A DNA stretch of 64,000 nt. It comes from Mesorhizobium caraganae (lineage in GTDB: Bacteria; Pseudomonadota; Alphaproteobacteria; Rhizobiales; Rhizobiaceae). The position numbers and the translations under genes were made by a program. The stretch lies in contig NZ_JAFCGY010000002.1 of NCBI RefSeq assembly GCF_016836705.1, positions 248,001-312,000 of the forward strand, written 5' to 3'. How positions within the stretch are numbered: position 1 is the stretch's first letter; each line of letters opens with the position of its first letter. Positions 44,122 to 54,814 of the stretch are shown here, in pieces. The notes below the pieces were generated by a model, which saw nothing but the letters and a program-made list of their open reading frames with translations, searched no databases and was not told the DNA's origin.

Positions 44122-44961
44122 TCAAACAGCGTTCGTCAACCGTACGAACTCCTCCACGCTGAGCGTCTCCGCCCGCCGCGTCGGATCGATACCAGCGCGG
44201 GTGAGCAACGCCTCGCCGCCCAAGCTCTTCACGCTCTGCCGCAGCATCTTCCGGCGCTGGCCGAAGGCGGCTTCGGTGACGCGGCCGAGTTTTTTCACGT
44301 CGGTCGCCAGCGGGCTGGCACGCGGCACCAGATGCACCACCGAGGAGGTCACCTTGGGCGGCGGCGTGAACGCTTGCGGTGGCACATCGAAGGCGATCCT
44401 CGCTTCGGTCCGCCAACCCGCCAGCACGCCGAGCCGGCCATAGGCGTCGCTGCCGGCGCCGGCGACGATCCGCTCGGCTACCTCGCGCTGGAACATCAGC
44501 GTCATCGACTGATAGAAGGGCGGCCAGTCGGTGACGGTCAGCCAACGGATCAACAGCTCGGTGCCGATATTGTAGGGCAGGTTGGCGGCAATCCTCACCG
44601 GGCCGCCGCCTTGCGACGCGGCACTGGCAAGAGTGGCAAAATCCGTCTTCAGCGCGTCGCCGCTGATCACCTCAAGCCGGCCCGGATAGTGGTTGGAGAC
44701 CTCGGCAAGCGCCGCCAGGCAGCGTTCGTCGCGTTCGATGGCAATGACGCGCCGGGCACCGGCAGAGAGCAGCGCCCTGGTCAGCCCGCCGGGGCCGGGG
44801 CCGACCTCGATCACCGTGCTGTCGCTAAGGTCACCGGCGGCGCGCGCGATCTTGCCGGTCAGATTGAGGTCGAGCAGGAAATTCTGACCAAGTGCCTTCT
44901 TTGCCTGCAGCCCATGGCGTTCGATCACCTCGCGCAGTGGCGGCAGCCCATCAACGCTCAT
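44122..44961 (-). CDS. rsmA: 16S rRNA dimethyladenosine transferase
   Basis: Dimethylates two adjacent adenines (A1518/A1519 in E. coli numbering) near the 3' end of 16S rRNA (KsgA). The 279-residue protein has GQNFLLD, the SAM motif [10 protein letters not shown] and the catalytic NLPYNIGT. The start at 44961 overlaps the pdxA stop by four bases (ATGA), so they are translationally coupled. Last gene of the lpt-surA-pdxA-rsmA operon, the same order as in E. coli. Confidence 0.95.
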   Translation of the reverse strand: MSVDGLPPLREVIERHGLQAKKALGQNFLLDLNLTGKIARAAGDLSDSTVIEVGPGPGGLTRALLSAGARRVIAIERDERCLAALAEVSNHYPGRLEVISGDALKTDFATLASAASQGGGPVRIAANLPYNIGTELLIRWLTVTDWPPFYQSMTLMFQREVAERIVAGAGSDAYGRLGVLAGWRTEARIAFDVPPQAFTPPPKVTSSVVHLVPRASPLATDVKKLGRVTEAAFGQRRKMLRQSVKSLGGEALLTRAGIDPTRRAETLSVEEFVRLTNAV

Positions 44962-45986
44962 GCGGCTGCGACCTTTATACCGGTATCGGCCAGCCGGCGG
45001 GCCAGCTTCAGCGCCGCGATCAGGCTGTCGGGACGTGCGATGCCTTTGCCGGCGATGTCGAAGGCTGTGCCGTGATCGGGCGAAGTGCGAATGAACGGCA
45101 GGCCAAGCGTGACGTTGACCGCCTCGTCGAAGGCCAGCGCCTTGGCCGGGATCAAGGCCTGGTCGTGATACATGCATATCGCCACGTCGTAGCCGGCACG
45201 GGCGCGCGCATGAAACATCGTATCGGCCGGCAACGGCCCGAAGGCGTCGATGCCTTGCGCGCGCAGGATCTCGACCGCCGGACGGATGATGCGCTCATCC
45301 TCCGTTCCCATGGCGCCGCTTTCGCCTGCATGCGGATTGAGGCCGGCAAGCGCGAGCCTCGGGCTGGCGATGCCGAAGCGGCTTGCAAGATCGGCGGCGG
45401 TGATGCGCGAGATCGCAACGATCAGCTCCGTCGTCAGCACCTTCGGCACCTCGGCCAGCGCAATGTGGATGGTGACCGGAACGGTGCGCAATTCGGGGCC
45501 GGCGAGCAGCATCACCGGGGTTACCGCGCCACCGGTGTGGAGAGAGGCCAGATGCGCCAGATATTCGGTGTGGCCGGGAAAGCCGAAACCGGCATCGTAA
45601 AGCGGCTTCTTGGCGATCGGACAGGTGACGACCGCGGCCGCGTGGCCGGCAAGGCAGTCGGCGACGGCGCGGTCAATAGCCTCGATGGTGCCGGCGGCAT
45701 TGGCCGCGTCAGGCCGGCCGGGATCGTCGGTGAAGCGGGCCGCCAGCGGCACCACGGGCAAAGCGTGTTGAAAGACATCAGCTGCTTGCGCCGGCACCGT
45801 CTCCGCGATTGCCACTTCGGCGCCGATCCGGCGCGCCCGCGCGGCGATCAGCGCCGGGTCGCCGAGAAGATAGAAGGGTGCCGCACCCGAATCGTGGGCG
45901 CTCTGCCACGCGGCAATGGCGATTTCCGGCCCGACGCCGGACGGATCGCCGACGCTCAGTGCCAGCGGAAGCTCTGTCTCACGCAC
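44958..45986 (-). CDS. pdxA: 4-hydroxythreonine-4-phosphate dehydrogenase
   Basis: Vitamin B6 synthesis, DXP-dependent route: oxidises 4-phosphohydroxy-L-threonine. The 342-residue enzyme begins with [19 protein letters not shown]. It has metal-binding histidines in GHTEYLA and [12 protein letters not shown], and the C-terminal [15 protein letters not shown] motif. Overlaps rsmA by 4 bases and follows the SurA-like gene by 13 bases. Confidence 0.95.
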   Translation of the reverse strand: MRETELPLALSVGDPSGVGPEIAIAAWQSAHDSGAAPFYLLGDPALIAARARRIGAEVAIAETVPAQAADVFQHALPVVPLAARFTDDPGRPDAANAAGTIEAIDRAVADCLAGHAAAVVTCPIAKKPLYDAGFGFPGHTEYLAHLASLHTGGAVTPVMLLAGPELRTVPVTIHIALAEVPKVLTTELIVAISRITAADLASRFGIASPRLALAGLNPHAGESGAMGTEDERIIRPAVEILRAQGIDAFGPLPADTMFHARARAGYDVAICMYHDQALIPAKALAFDEAVNVTLGLPFIRTSPDHGTAFDIAGKGIARPDSLIAALKLARRLADTGIKVAAA

Positions 45987-45999
45987 GGCCAGGCCGGTT

Positions 46000-46929
46000 T
46001 CAGCGCGTGACGATCTTGGCTTTCGCCTTCAGCTCCTCGACATATTTGGCCGAGAGGTCGTCGGCGTTCTTGTCGCCGGTGCTTTCGCTCTGGAACACCA
46101 TCTGGGCAGCCTTGTCGTCGGAGACCTCGCGCGACGAGCAGATACCGATGAATTCGATGCCGCGATCGGTCTCGCGCACGGCCGTGGCGCCGCCCAGCTT
46201 GGTGGCCTTGATCTGCTCGGCCCAGTCCGGCGGCAGTTGCGGCGCCAGCACCCTGGGCAGATCGCGAACGGTGACGTCGATCAGGCCCTTGGCGAATTCG
46301 CGCGTGGTGGCGCAGCCGTTGAAGCGGGCGCGCATGGCCTCGGCCTCACGCTTGCGCTTGGCGAGTGTGGCGCTGCGCTCGGCCTTCGGCACCACGAAGA
46401 TCACCTGCTGCAGCATGTACTCGGTGGCGCTCGGCTTGGCGCCGCCTTTTTCGAGCATGTGCTTGACCAGATCCTGTTCGCTCATCTGTCCGCCGCCGCC
46501 GCTATAGCGTGCGCTCAGCGCCTGGTTCCACGCCATCTGGGCGCGGATGAATTCCTTGAAATGCTCCTTGGTCACGCCGGACTGCGTCATGACGCCGTCC
46601 AATTGCTTGAGCTGCATCTTGTTGTTCGAGGCAAAGCGCTGATAGGCGGCCTCGACCTGGGCGTCGGTGATGCGGATGCCGAGGCGCTTGGCCTCGGCCG
46701 TGCGCAGCGTCTGGTCGATCATCTCCTGGCCTGCGTCGCCCTTCTTGCGCTGCAGTTTCAGGAAGGCAGCCCGGTGCGCAATGTCGCCGCTGGTGATCGG
46801 TATGTTGTTGACGACATACTTGATTTCACTGGCGAAGGCTGGCGGCATCATCATGGTGACTGAGTTCGAGGTCGCCGCTATCAGGAGCGCGAATCCTGCC
46901 GAAAACAGGTATTTCCTCATCGAAAGCAT
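46000..46929 (-). CDS. SurA-like periplasmic chaperone
   Basis: A 309-residue exported protein: signal peptide [20 protein letters not shown]… with mature part from about residue 34. The SurA N-terminal chaperone domain is seen ([50 protein letters not shown]). The region after residue 165 has only a degenerate parvulin-like pattern ([12 protein letters not shown]), so peptidyl-prolyl isomerase activity is doubtful. It lies between lptD and pdxA as surA does in E. coli, so it is expected to help outer-membrane proteins such as LptD fold. Confidence 0.85.
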   Translation of the reverse strand: MLSMRKYLFSAGFALLIAATSNSVTMMMPPAFASEIKYVVNNIPITSGDIAHRAAFLKLQRKKGDAGQEMIDQTLRTAEAKRLGIRITDAQVEAAYQRFASNNKMQLKQLDGVMTQSGVTKEHFKEFIRAQMAWNQALSARYSGGGGQMSEQDLVKHMLEKGGAKPSATEYMLQQVIFVVPKAERSATLAKRKREAEAMRARFNGCATTREFAKGLIDVTVRDLPRVLAPQLPPDWAEQIKATKLGGATAVRETDRGIEFIGICSSREVSDDKAAQMVFQSESTGDKNADDLSAKYVEELKAKAKIVTR

Positions 46930-47005
46930 CCCAATTCTAAGCCCGGTTTTGGATGACCGAAACCCGTGCCCGCCTTATACGGCAAAACGATGTCGTCAGC
47001 CGGCT

Positions 47006-49450
47006 CTACTGGATGGTGTCGATCGAGTTTTGTGACGAACCGAAATCGCCGAGCGTGCGGAACGACAGATTGAAGCCGACATTCTGCGACACTTCCTTGG
47101 TGTTGATGTCGCGCGATTCCGAGAACGTCATCAGATAGGTGAAGCAGGAATCGTTGTAGGCAAAGCCGACGCCGTCCTTGACCAGCACGCTTTGCTGCAG
47201 ATCGTAGGTGCCTGTGCCGAAGACGCGCCAGTTTTCGGCCAGGTGCGTCGAGGCGCCGAGCGTGACTTCGTGGCGATCGGTGGTGAAACCGTAGAGCGGC
47301 TGCGCCTGGATGAAGGCGTATTTGGCGCTCAGCGAAACCGGCAGGCCGGAATAGGCGGCCTTCACCTCGGCGCGGCGAACTTCGAAGCTCTGCTCGTCGA
47401 AGCGGCCGCTGAGCGAGCCTGAGAAGCCGCTCGGGCTGCTGAACCCGATAAGGCCGACATAATCGGAGGTCGAAGTCTCCAAGCCGGAATCGGCACCCGC
47501 ATTGACTAGATCCGGTGAATCGAACGAATTGCGTCCGCCCAGCTGGTAGGACTGGCCAAAGATGGCGTTGGTGCCCCAGCCATCGTCATAGGCGCCCGAA
47601 TAGCGGAACCCGACATTGGCGCGGCTGCCGCCTTCGACGCGGTCGTAGCCGGAGAACTTGTCGCGCTCGAATAGCGTCGTGGCGTCGAAGACGAAGCTCT
47701 GTGCATCCTCGTTGGGAACGGCCAGGCCGCCGACATACTGTTCGTTTGGGCGCATGAAGACCTGCGCCATCGGCTCGACGATATGGCTGGAGCCGGTCAT
47801 CGAGAACAGCACCGGCCAGCGCATTTCAAGTCCGGCGGTCGCCATGTAACGGGCAAAGGAAGACCGCATGTCGGCGGTGGTGTCTATTCGAGGATCGGCG
47901 GCCATCGCATTAATGGCAGCGAGCGAACCTGAGGATGCATTGAGATAGTCGACGTCACCCTGCAGAGCCAAGAGAGGCGTCAGTTGCAATCCGCCGTCCG
48001 TGGTGAAGGTGCGCTTCCACTCGGCCTCGGCGGTGAAGCGGCCCGACTCGCCCTCGATGCCGCGCACGCGCTGGACGCCCGAGGCCGGCACGTAGGGGGT
48101 AAAATAGGCCTGATCGAGATCGTCACGGCGGATCACCCGCGCATTGACATTGAACGACAGTTGGCCACCGGCCACCGACATGTCGGGGATATAGGCATAG
48201 TCGAGCGACGGCAGCACCCAGGGCTGCTTGTCGCTGCGCGACGAGATGTTGCTGTCCAGTGCGTTTTCCTGAACCTGGAAGCGCATCGCGCGCACATCGA
48301 AATAATTGCGACCGTTGAGGCCGGTCAGGTAGACCGACGATTGATGCACGGCGTCGTTGTAGCCGTCGATCGTATAGGTACGCGAGAAATTCTTGTCGGT
48401 CTGCAGCAGGATGTCCCAACCGAAGTCCCAGCGCGGATTGATGGCGAACTGGCCTTTGGTGCCCATCATGCCGCGAAACTTGTTGGGATCGCCGACATCG
48501 CCCGAATTGACATTGTGGCCAGCGCTGGTGGGGAAAGCGGAGCCATCGATGAAGGCGTTGGGGTCTTCCTGACGGATGCCGGCGATCTTCAGCGTGTACT
48601 GGCCATTGTTGAAGCGCTGGCGCCACTCGGCCTCGCCGAGGAAACCCTGCTTGGTATAGCCGCTGCCGGTGACGGTGAGATCGTAGGTCGGCGACAGTGC
48701 GAAATAGTAGGGGACTTTGACGCCGACGCCGAGTTCGTTGTTGAAGGCGATGCTGGGGATCAGGAAGCCGCTTTTGCGCTTGACCGTCGGGTCGGCGATC
48801 TCGAATGCCGGCAGATAGGCCAGCGGGAAGCCGAAGAATTCGAAATTCGCGTTCTCGAAGCGAACCGTCTTCTTTTCGCCGTTCCAGATGATCTTCCTGG
48901 CTTTGACCCGCCAGGTCGGCGCCTTGTCCGGCTTGTCCTCGCAAGGCTCGCAGGCGGTATAGACGCCGTTGTGGAACGTCGTCAGCACGCCGCCCATGCG
49001 TTCAGCGCTTTCGGCGGCGAAATAGGCCTTTTCGGGAGTTTCGACGCGCAGCGCGTTGACGAAACCATCGGCGAAATCGTCGGTAATATCGATGTGCTGC
49101 GAGTTGATCTTGGTGCCGTCGCTGTTGACGATCTCGACATTGCCGCTGGCGACGAGCCGCTTGGTGTTGCGATCATACACGACACGCTGGGCGACGAGCT
49201 TGTTGCCGCCATAGTCGATCTGGACGCCGCCGATGGCGGTGACCGTCTGGTTGTCGTTGTTATAGACGAGCGTGTCGGCCGCCAACAGCATCTGGGAGCC
49301 GGAGGGAACCTTGGTTGCCACGTCGGTGACATCCTGCGCCAGCGCAGGAGCCATCGGCACGCCGCAAGCGAGCAGACATGCCAAGGCGCTCGCCGAATAA
49401 AGGCGCGCCAAACCAGCCTGCCTATGGCTGCGCAAAGCCGCCTCCCTCAC
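47006..49450 (-). CDS. lptD: LPS-assembly protein LptD
   Basis: Outer-membrane translocon that inserts LPS into the outer leaflet. The 814-residue protein has a signal peptide (ARLYSASALACLLACGVPMAPALA), an N-terminal OstA/LptA-like beta-jellyroll (about 40-180: LVYNNDNQTVTAIGGVQIDYGG) and a C-terminal 26-strand barrel. A cysteine pair CEPCED lies near the junction. The GTG at 49450 overlaps the lptG stop by one base (TAGTG) with AAGGAAG upstream, so I prefer it to codons near 49516. Confidence 0.93.
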   Translation of the reverse strand: MREAALRSHRQAGLARLYSASALACLLACGVPMAPALAQDVTDVATKVPSGSQMLLAADTLVYNNDNQTVTAIGGVQIDYGGNKLVAQRVVYDRNTKRLVASGNVEIVNSDGTKINSQHIDITDDFADGFVNALRVETPEKAYFAAESAERMGGVLTTFHNGVYTACEPCEDKPDKAPTWRVKARKIIWNGEKKTVRFENANFEFFGFPLAYLPAFEIADPTVKRKSGFLIPSIAFNNELGVGVKVPYYFALSPTYDLTVTGSGYTKQGFLGEAEWRQRFNNGQYTLKIAGIRQEDPNAFIDGSAFPTSAGHNVNSGDVGDPNKFRGMMGTKGQFAINPRWDFGWDILLQTDKNFSRTYTIDGYNDAVHQSSVYLTGLNGRNYFDVRAMRFQVQENALDSNISSRSDKQPWVLPSLDYAYIPDMSVAGGQLSFNVNARVIRRDDLDQAYFTPYVPASGVQRVRGIEGESGRFTAEAEWKRTFTTDGGLQLTPLLALQGDVDYLNASSGSLAAINAMAADPRIDTTADMRSSFARYMATAGLEMRWPVLFSMTGSSHIVEPMAQVFMRPNEQYVGGLAVPNEDAQSFVFDATTLFERDKFSGYDRVEGGSRANVGFRYSGAYDDGWGTNAIFGQSYQLGGRNSFDSPDLVNAGADSGLETSTSDYVGLIGFSSPSGFSGSLSGRFDEQSFEVRRAEVKAAYSGLPVSLSAKYAFIQAQPLYGFTTDRHEVTLGASTHLAENWRVFGTGTYDLQQSVLVKDGVGFAYNDSCFTYLMTFSESRDINTKEVSQNVGFNLSFRTLGDFGSSQNSIDTIQ

Positions 49451-50532
49451 TAGCCGTCTTCCTTGTATAGCAGGAATGTCACCCCAAAGAACATAGCCAC
49501 GACAACCGGAACCCATGCAGCCACGGCTGTGGGCACGAATCCCGCCACGCCGAATGCCTTGACCAATACCGAAACGACATAAAGCAGAAAGCCGGCGAGG
49601 ACGCCACCCAGAATCATCGTTGCCGACTGCCCCATCCTCGCAAATCGCATTGAAACTGTTGCCGCAATCAGCGTCATGGCCACAAGCAGGAACGGTAACG
49701 CCACCAGCGAATCGAACTGCATGGCGAAGGCATTTGCCTTGAGGCCGAAGGAGCGGGCAACCTCAATCTTGCCGGGAAGCTCGTAAAACGGAATGGTTTC
49801 GGGGCGCGCCAGCCTTTCCTGCACGAACTCCGGCTTGAGGTTGGTCGGCAACTGGTCCGTCGTTTCCGAGCGGATGTTGCCGTCCTTGAACACCTTGACG
49901 TCCTGCAATTCCCAGTAGCCGTCGCGCAGGAAAGCCCGCGCCGCGTCCTTGCGCTCGACGATATTGCCGCGCGGATCGAGAACGAAGAACACCGCGTCGG
50001 CCATTTCCAGGCCCTGGTTAAGGATGGCGCGGGCGCCGATGATGGTGTCACCGGTGGCGGTTTTCTGGCGGATCCACGGCGTGGCATCGGCCGCCACGGC
50101 GTTCGAATTGCCGGACCGCAGCTGATTTTCCATCTGCTCCGACCAGGAAAAGCCGTGCGCGGCGATCGGATTGAGCACGCCGACCGACAGCGCGCCGAAT
50201 AACAACGCACCGATGCAGCAAGGCAACAGAAACTGCCAGGCCGACACGCCGGCCGACCGCGCAATCACCAGCTCATACTTGCGGTTGAGCGACACCAGCG
50301 TCGCCATCGCCGAAAACAGGCCGACAAACGGCACCGTCTGCAGCATGATCATCGGCATCCTTAGCGCCGAGATGGCGACCGCCGTGCCGTAGGTAAAGCC
50401 CGGCAGGCCGGTGATGCGGCCGGACAGTTCGGTGAAGTCGATCAGGAACACCAGCGCCAGAAGGCCGATGAAGAACCAGATCGTGATCGACACGTAGCGA
50501 AAGAAGAAGTAGCGGCCCAAGGTCCAGCCCAT
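49450..50532 (-). CDS. lptG: LPS export ABC permease LptG
   Basis: One of two inner-membrane permeases (YjgP/YjgQ family) that lift LPS out of the inner membrane with LptB and LptC. The 360 residues contain six transmembrane helices, three on each side of a periplasmic jellyroll (about 110-270). The start at 50532 (MGWTLGRYFFFRYVSITIWFFIG) is typical. It begins 2 bases after lptF, and its stop overlaps lptD. Confidence 0.93.
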   Translation of the reverse strand: MGWTLGRYFFFRYVSITIWFFIGLLALVFLIDFTELSGRITGLPGFTYGTAVAISALRMPMIMLQTVPFVGLFSAMATLVSLNRKYELVIARSAGVSAWQFLLPCCIGALLFGALSVGVLNPIAAHGFSWSEQMENQLRSGNSNAVAADATPWIRQKTATGDTIIGARAILNQGLEMADAVFFVLDPRGNIVERKDAARAFLRDGYWELQDVKVFKDGNIRSETTDQLPTNLKPEFVQERLARPETIPFYELPGKIEVARSFGLKANAFAMQFDSLVALPFLLVAMTLIAATVSMRFARMGQSATMILGGVLAGFLLYVVSVLVKAFGVAGFVPTAVAAWVPVVVAMFFGVTFLLYKEDG

Positions 50533-50534
50533 CG

Positions 50535-51734
50535 TCAGGCTCCCTGGCCGGATGTGTAGCGCCGGGTGAGGCGCAGCTTCAGCGCCGTCCAGCCATCGGT
50601 GACGCGGCCGGCGAAATTCGTCAGCCAGTCGGCCCAGCTGCCGGGCAGTTCCATGCTTCGTGAGGTGATGATGAACCAGATGGCGACCGCCGAGGCGACG
50701 ATCGGCACGCCATAGACCATGTAGGTATATTGCGGGATCTTGTCGGCTTTCCCGGCGGCAAAAAAGCCCAGCCAGCGGACGAACAGCGCAATGGCAATGG
50801 CTGTGATCAGCGGATGGATGCGCGCCTCGCGGTGTGAGCGCGCGTCGCCTGCCACGGCCAACGCGATCAGCGCGAAAACCAGCGAGTACGACCATTCGGA
50901 AAAACGCTGGTCGAGCTCGGCCTTGTAGGCGCCGGGCCTGCGCTGGAAGATCTTGTCGTTGGCGTCCGGGTTGAGCAGATACTGCGTCGTTCGGTCCTTG
51001 GGCAGGAGCAGGATATCGTTCGCCGCCGACATGAAGGCGGACAGATCGAAGGCGTAGGAGGTGAAGCGGATGACCGACAGGTCACCGGTCAGCGTCTTGC
51101 GATGAATGACGCCGTCATTCATCATCAGCACCTTCTCGTCACCCTTTTCGACGACGCTGCCGCTCTTGGCATAATAGATCAGATTGGCGCCTTCCTCGCG
51201 CGAATCGGCGACGAAGATGCCGCCGAGCCGGTTGTCCGGCAGCCGCTCGCCGACCTGCAGGAACAGCCCGTCGTCGATCTTGCGGAATGTGCCTTCCTGG
51301 ATGATCAGCGACAAAAGATCGGCGCGCGAGGATGCGATCAGCTGGCGGTTCTTCTGCCTGGCATAAGGCTCGACGCCATTGTCGACGGCGAAGGAAAGGA
51401 CACTGGCCGCCAGAGCGATCAGCAGGACCGGCCGAACGATCGTCCAGCGCGAGGCGCCGGCGGCGTTGATGACGGCCAGCTCCGAATCGGAATTCATGAC
51501 GCTGAGCGTCTGGGCGACCGCCACCACCAGGGCGAACGGCACCACGATCGGGATGATCGTGGGGATGATGAGGGCCGCGACCTCGAAGAAGGTCAGCGCC
51601 GACTGGCCGCTGTCGGTAACGAGATCGATGCGGGCGAGCACCTGCGTCGTCCAGACAATGGCCAGCGTCCAGATCAGCGCAGCGAGAAACACCGCCAGCG
51701 CGCGACGCATGATGTAGCGTTCAACGACCTTCAT
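50535..51734 (-). CDS. lptF: LPS export ABC permease LptF
   Basis: Partner of LptG in the LPS exporter. The 399-residue protein starts MKVVERYIMRRALAVFLAALIWTLAIVW and has the same six-helix plus periplasmic jellyroll plan. A C-terminal extension of about 40 residues after the last helix is rich in Trp/Arg. First gene of the operon lptF-lptG-lptD-surA-pdxA-rsmA. Divergent from pepA across 373 bases. Confidence 0.93.
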   Translation of the reverse strand: MKVVERYIMRRALAVFLAALIWTLAIVWTTQVLARIDLVTDSGQSALTFFEVAALIIPTIIPIVVPFALVVAVAQTLSVMNSDSELAVINAAGASRWTIVRPVLLIALAASVLSFAVDNGVEPYARQKNRQLIASSRADLLSLIIQEGTFRKIDDGLFLQVGERLPDNRLGGIFVADSREEGANLIYYAKSGSVVEKGDEKVLMMNDGVIHRKTLTGDLSVIRFTSYAFDLSAFMSAANDILLLPKDRTTQYLLNPDANDKIFQRRPGAYKAELDQRFSEWSYSLVFALIALAVAGDARSHREARIHPLITAIAIALFVRWLGFFAAGKADKIPQYTYMVYGVPIVASAVAIWFIITSRSMELPGSWADWLTNFAGRVTDGWTALKLRLTRRYTSGQGA

Positions 51735-52107
51735 GTAAGGCTTTTCTCGATTTGCCGAACGGCATCATGCCCGCAGACAAGGTAGTCGTCCGGCTGCGCC
51801 TGTACAACTGGGTGTGTCTGGCCATTTCTTTCAGGCGGATCGATCCGTTTCCCGTCCCACATCGCCCGTCCCGCGGGCCGGAGTGTCGACGGCAATGGAT
51901 AAGAAAGGGAGAACATCGATGGTTAACAACAAGTTGCGGCAGGAAAGCGGGGCCGTGCCGCGACGAATCGTCATCGATTCCACAGCGCATATGGGCCCCG
52001 ATTCCGGCAAAGTCTTGCCAAATGAAGGAAAACGACCAAATGTCGCGCATCTTCCCTGAAAACGCATTCTCCCTGAAAATCTGAGCCGTTTCCGAAAGCA
52101 GGACCTG
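51735..52107. promoter_or_regulatory. divergent promoter region lptF / pepA
   Basis: A 373-base gap between two divergent essential-type genes. No gene is convincing in it. It should contain the promoters of the LPS-transport operon and of pepA-holC. GGTTAACAACAAG (about 51920) is the most AT-rich spot. No specific regulator site identified. Confidence 0.45.
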
Positions 52108-53598
52108 ATGACTTTGAGACCATTGATCGCCTTCGCCAAATTTGCCGCGCCCAAAAAGGGCAGCGTCTTCGTGCTGGCGGCCGACGATGGCGGTCTTGGC
52201 GAGCCGGCAAAGGCCTGCGATCCGGATGGGACGCTGGCGCGGGCGTTTCCGGTGGCGGACTTTACCGGAAAATTTGCCAGTGTCGTCGAAGTGCTGGCGC
52301 CCCAGGGGACATCGCTCGACCGGCTGGTGGCGATCGGCGCCGGCAAGGTTGCCGGTCTCGATGACTTTGCCTGGCTGAAGCTTGGCGGCACCATTGCGGC
52401 GTCCCTGCGCAAGGCGACCGAGGTGACCGTCATTCTCGATGTGCCGGGCGCAAAAATTGGCGGCAAGCAAGCGGCGAACCTGGCTGCCGGCATCGTCCTG
52501 CGCAGCTACGCCTTCGACAAATACAAGACCAGGAAGGATAAGGACGACGCCGAGCCGAAGAAACCGGTCAAGGTCACCATCCACACCGCCGATCCGGCCG
52601 CCGCGAAAAAGGCTTTCGCCGACGAAGTAGCGGTGATCGATGGCGTGCTTCTCGCGCGCGACCTCGTCAACGAACCCGCCAATGCACTCGGCCCGGTGGA
52701 ATTCGCCGCCCGCGCCAAGGAACTGGAAGCCCTCGGCGTCGAGGTCGAGATCCTCACCGAGAAGGAAATGAAGAAGCTCGGCATGGGCTCGCTGCTCGGT
52801 GTCGCGCAAGGGTCGCCGCGCGGCGCCCGCATGGCTGTCATGCAATGGAAGGGCGGCAAGGCCAAGGATGCACCGGTCGCCTTCGTCGGCAAGGGCGTCA
52901 CCTTCGACACCGGCGGCAATTCCATGAAGCCGGCTTCCGGCATGGAAGACATGAAAGGCGATATGGGCGGTGCTGCCGCAGTCACAGGGCTCATGCAGGC
53001 GTTGGCGGCGCGCAAGGCAAAGGCCAATGTCGTCGGCATCATAGGGCTGGTGGAGAATGCCGTCGACGGCCATGCCCAGCGCCCGGGCGACATCGTCACC
53101 TCGATGTCGGGCCAGACCATCGAGGTGCTCAACACCGATGCCGAAGGCCGCCTCGTGCTGGCCGATGCGCTGTGGTACTGCAACGACCGTTTCCAGCCGA
53201 AATTCATGGTCAATCTGGCGACGCTGACCGGCGCCATCATGGTCGCGCTTGGCCAGCACTATGCCGGCCTGTTCTCCAACAATGACGAACTGTCGGACAG
53301 GTTGACGACGGCCGGCCAGGCGACGCAGGAGCGGCTGTGGCGCATGCCGCTTGGGCCCGAATACGACAAGCTGATCGATTCCAAGAGCGCCGACATGAAG
53401 AACATTGGCGGCCGCTATGGCGGCGCCATCATCGCGGCGCAGTTCCTGCAGCGCTTCGTCAAGGAAACGCCGTGGGCGCATCTCGACATCGCCGGCACCG
53501 CGATGGGCTCGCCGCCGAGCGAGATCAACCAGTCCTGGGGCTCGGGTTTCGGCGTCAGGCTGCTCGACCGCCTGGTGCGCGACAATTACGAGGGATAG
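52108..53598 (+). CDS. pepA: leucyl aminopeptidase
   Basis: Manganese/zinc M17 aminopeptidase releasing N-terminal residues from peptides in the cytoplasm; PepA can also act as a DNA-binding protein. The 496-residue protein has the M17 catalytic core: [16 protein letters not shown] (Lys and Asp ligands), [12 protein letters not shown] and the signature [12 protein letters not shown]. Hexamer-forming length is normal. It is followed by holC after 8 bases, an order conserved widely in proteobacteria. Confidence 0.94.
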   Translation: MTLRPLIAFAKFAAPKKGSVFVLAADDGGLGEPAKACDPDGTLARAFPVADFTGKFASVVEVLAPQGTSLDRLVAIGAGKVAGLDDFAWLKLGGTIAASLRKATEVTVILDVPGAKIGGKQAANLAAGIVLRSYAFDKYKTRKDKDDAEPKKPVKVTIHTADPAAAKKAFADEVAVIDGVLLARDLVNEPANALGPVEFAARAKELEALGVEVEILTEKEMKKLGMGSLLGVAQGSPRGARMAVMQWKGGKAKDAPVAFVGKGVTFDTGGNSMKPASGMEDMKGDMGGAAAVTGLMQALAARKAKANVVGIIGLVENAVDGHAQRPGDIVTSMSGQTIEVLNTDAEGRLVLADALWYCNDRFQPKFMVNLATLTGAIMVALGQHYAGLFSNNDELSDRLTTAGQATQERLWRMPLGPEYDKLIDSKSADMKNIGGRYGGAIIAAQFLQRFVKETPWAHLDIAGTAMGSPPSEINQSWGSGFGVRLLDRLVRDNYEG

Positions 53599-53606
53599 GG
53601 CCGGAT

Positions 53607-54056
53607 ATGGCCGACGTCCTTTTCTACCACCTGACCGAATCGACGCTGGAGGATGCGCTGCCCGGCCTGCTCGAGCGCAGCGTCGATCGCGGCTGGCGCG
53701 CCGTGGTGCAGACCGGCACCGAGGAGCGGCGCGACGCGCTCGACCAGCATCTGTGGACATTCAGGGACGATTCCTTCCTGGCCCATGCGACCGACCGCGA
53801 AGCCTATCCGGCCGAGCAGCCGATCCTCCTCACCACGAGCGAAGCCAATCCGAACCAGGCGCAGATCCGCTTTCTCGTCGATGGCGCGGCACCCGCCGAT
53901 CTCGCCGGCTACGAACGCGCCGTGTTCCTGTTCGACGGCCATGACGCAGCCCAGGTCGAAGGCGCCCGCACGCACTGGAAGACGTTGAAGGAGGCCGGCC
54001 ACGCGGTCACCTATTGGCAACAGACGCCCGACAGGCGCTGGGAGCGCAAGGCTTAA
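53607..54056 (+). CDS. holC: DNA polymerase III chi subunit
   Basis: A 149-residue protein that links the clamp-loader complex to SSB. Chi landmarks: FYHLTESTLEDALPGLLERSVDRGWRAVVQTG near the N-terminus, LDQHLWTFRDDSFLAH, QPILLTTSEANPN and the closing VFLFDGHD region. The start at 53607 follows pepA by 8 bases. Confidence 0.9.
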   Translation: MADVLFYHLTESTLEDALPGLLERSVDRGWRAVVQTGTEERRDALDQHLWTFRDDSFLAHATDREAYPAEQPILLTTSEANPNQAQIRFLVDGAAPADLAGYERAVFLFDGHDAAQVEGARTHWKTLKEAGHAVTYWQQTPDRRWERKA

Positions 54057-54062
54057 GGCGCG

Positions 54063-54659
54063 TCAGCCGTCGCTGATGGTAACCTTGTTTATCTTCGCGC
54101 CCTGCGGGAGATCTTTCACCTGCCGATGGATTTGGCCGGCGATATGCACCTTCACAACGAAAAACGTCGTTTCCATCTCTCCCAGACTCATTTCGCCGCC
54201 AAGCACCGGCGGCTTCTTGAAATCATAGCATTGGCCGGCTGCCGGGATCAGTCCGTTCCTTCGGGCGGCAAGGACAAGACCCGCCAGCAGCAACTCGTCG
54301 CGGCGCGCTTCATTCTGCAAGTCGGCCTGAAATTCCGACCAGTCTCCAGCGATCCTGGCTAACTTTCCATCCAGCATATCAAGGTGATGAATCGACCCGT
54401 CGCCAGCGCGGAAAAATATGTCGCCGAAAGCTGAAACGGCAGCTGGTTCAAGGCCGTCCAGCCCGATCCACTTCCAGCCGTCCAACGCTTCCGCGACATC
54501 CTTCGCCTGCGGTTCGATAAAAAGGAACTGAAAGTCTCGGGGCCATTCGGCTCTGATCAAGCCCTCTATACCGGCTCTGCCGGCCCCGGCTTTTCTTTCC
54601 TGTTTGGCATTGGATGAGCCAAACATTGAAGAAATAAAGCGAGAAAAAGAATTAGCCAT
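54063..54659 (-). CDS. DUF1851/Tdi1-like (GAD-like) protein
   Basis: A 198-residue soluble protein. The middle FGDIFFRAGDGSIHHLDMLDGKL matches the conserved core of DUF1851 proteins, which include Tdi1, the immunity protein to the T6SS DNase effector Tde1 in Agrobacterium (from memory). The C-terminus (LGGEMSLGEMETTFFVVKVHIAGQIHRQVKDLP) fits the same family. The ATG at 54659 has GGAGGCGG upstream and is preferred to the codon at 54671. Base composition is lower in GC than that of its flanks. No effector or other T6SS gene is present, so it is an orphan here. Confidence 0.7.
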   Translation of the reverse strand: MANSFSRFISSMFGSSNAKQERKAGAGRAGIEGLIRAEWPRDFQFLFIEPQAKDVAEALDGWKWIGLDGLEPAAVSAFGDIFFRAGDGSIHHLDMLDGKLARIAGDWSEFQADLQNEARRDELLLAGLVLAARRNGLIPAAGQCYDFKKPPVLGGEMSLGEMETTFFVVKVHIAGQIHRQVKDLPQGAKINKVTISDG

Positions 54660-54814
54660 AACCGCCTCCAATACCGGCCTTTATACTTGCGAGAGATTCC
54701 AGGCGCAATCCAACTGAAGTCTCCACAGTTCCCGCGCATTCGTGTTGATGATGGCCATCACACCGGATCCGTTTTATGGATTGAGTGGATGCAGGCTCAT
54801 TTGGCGGGCTGAGA

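Noticed and set aside
47984..49453. 489-codon open frame antisense to lptD
   Set aside because: Shadow frame of lptD with low-complexity composition; no start signal.
51721..53760. 679-codon open frame antisense to pepA
   Set aside because: It crosses pepA (all M17 motifs intact on the other strand) and the lptF-pepA promoter gap; no family resemblance.
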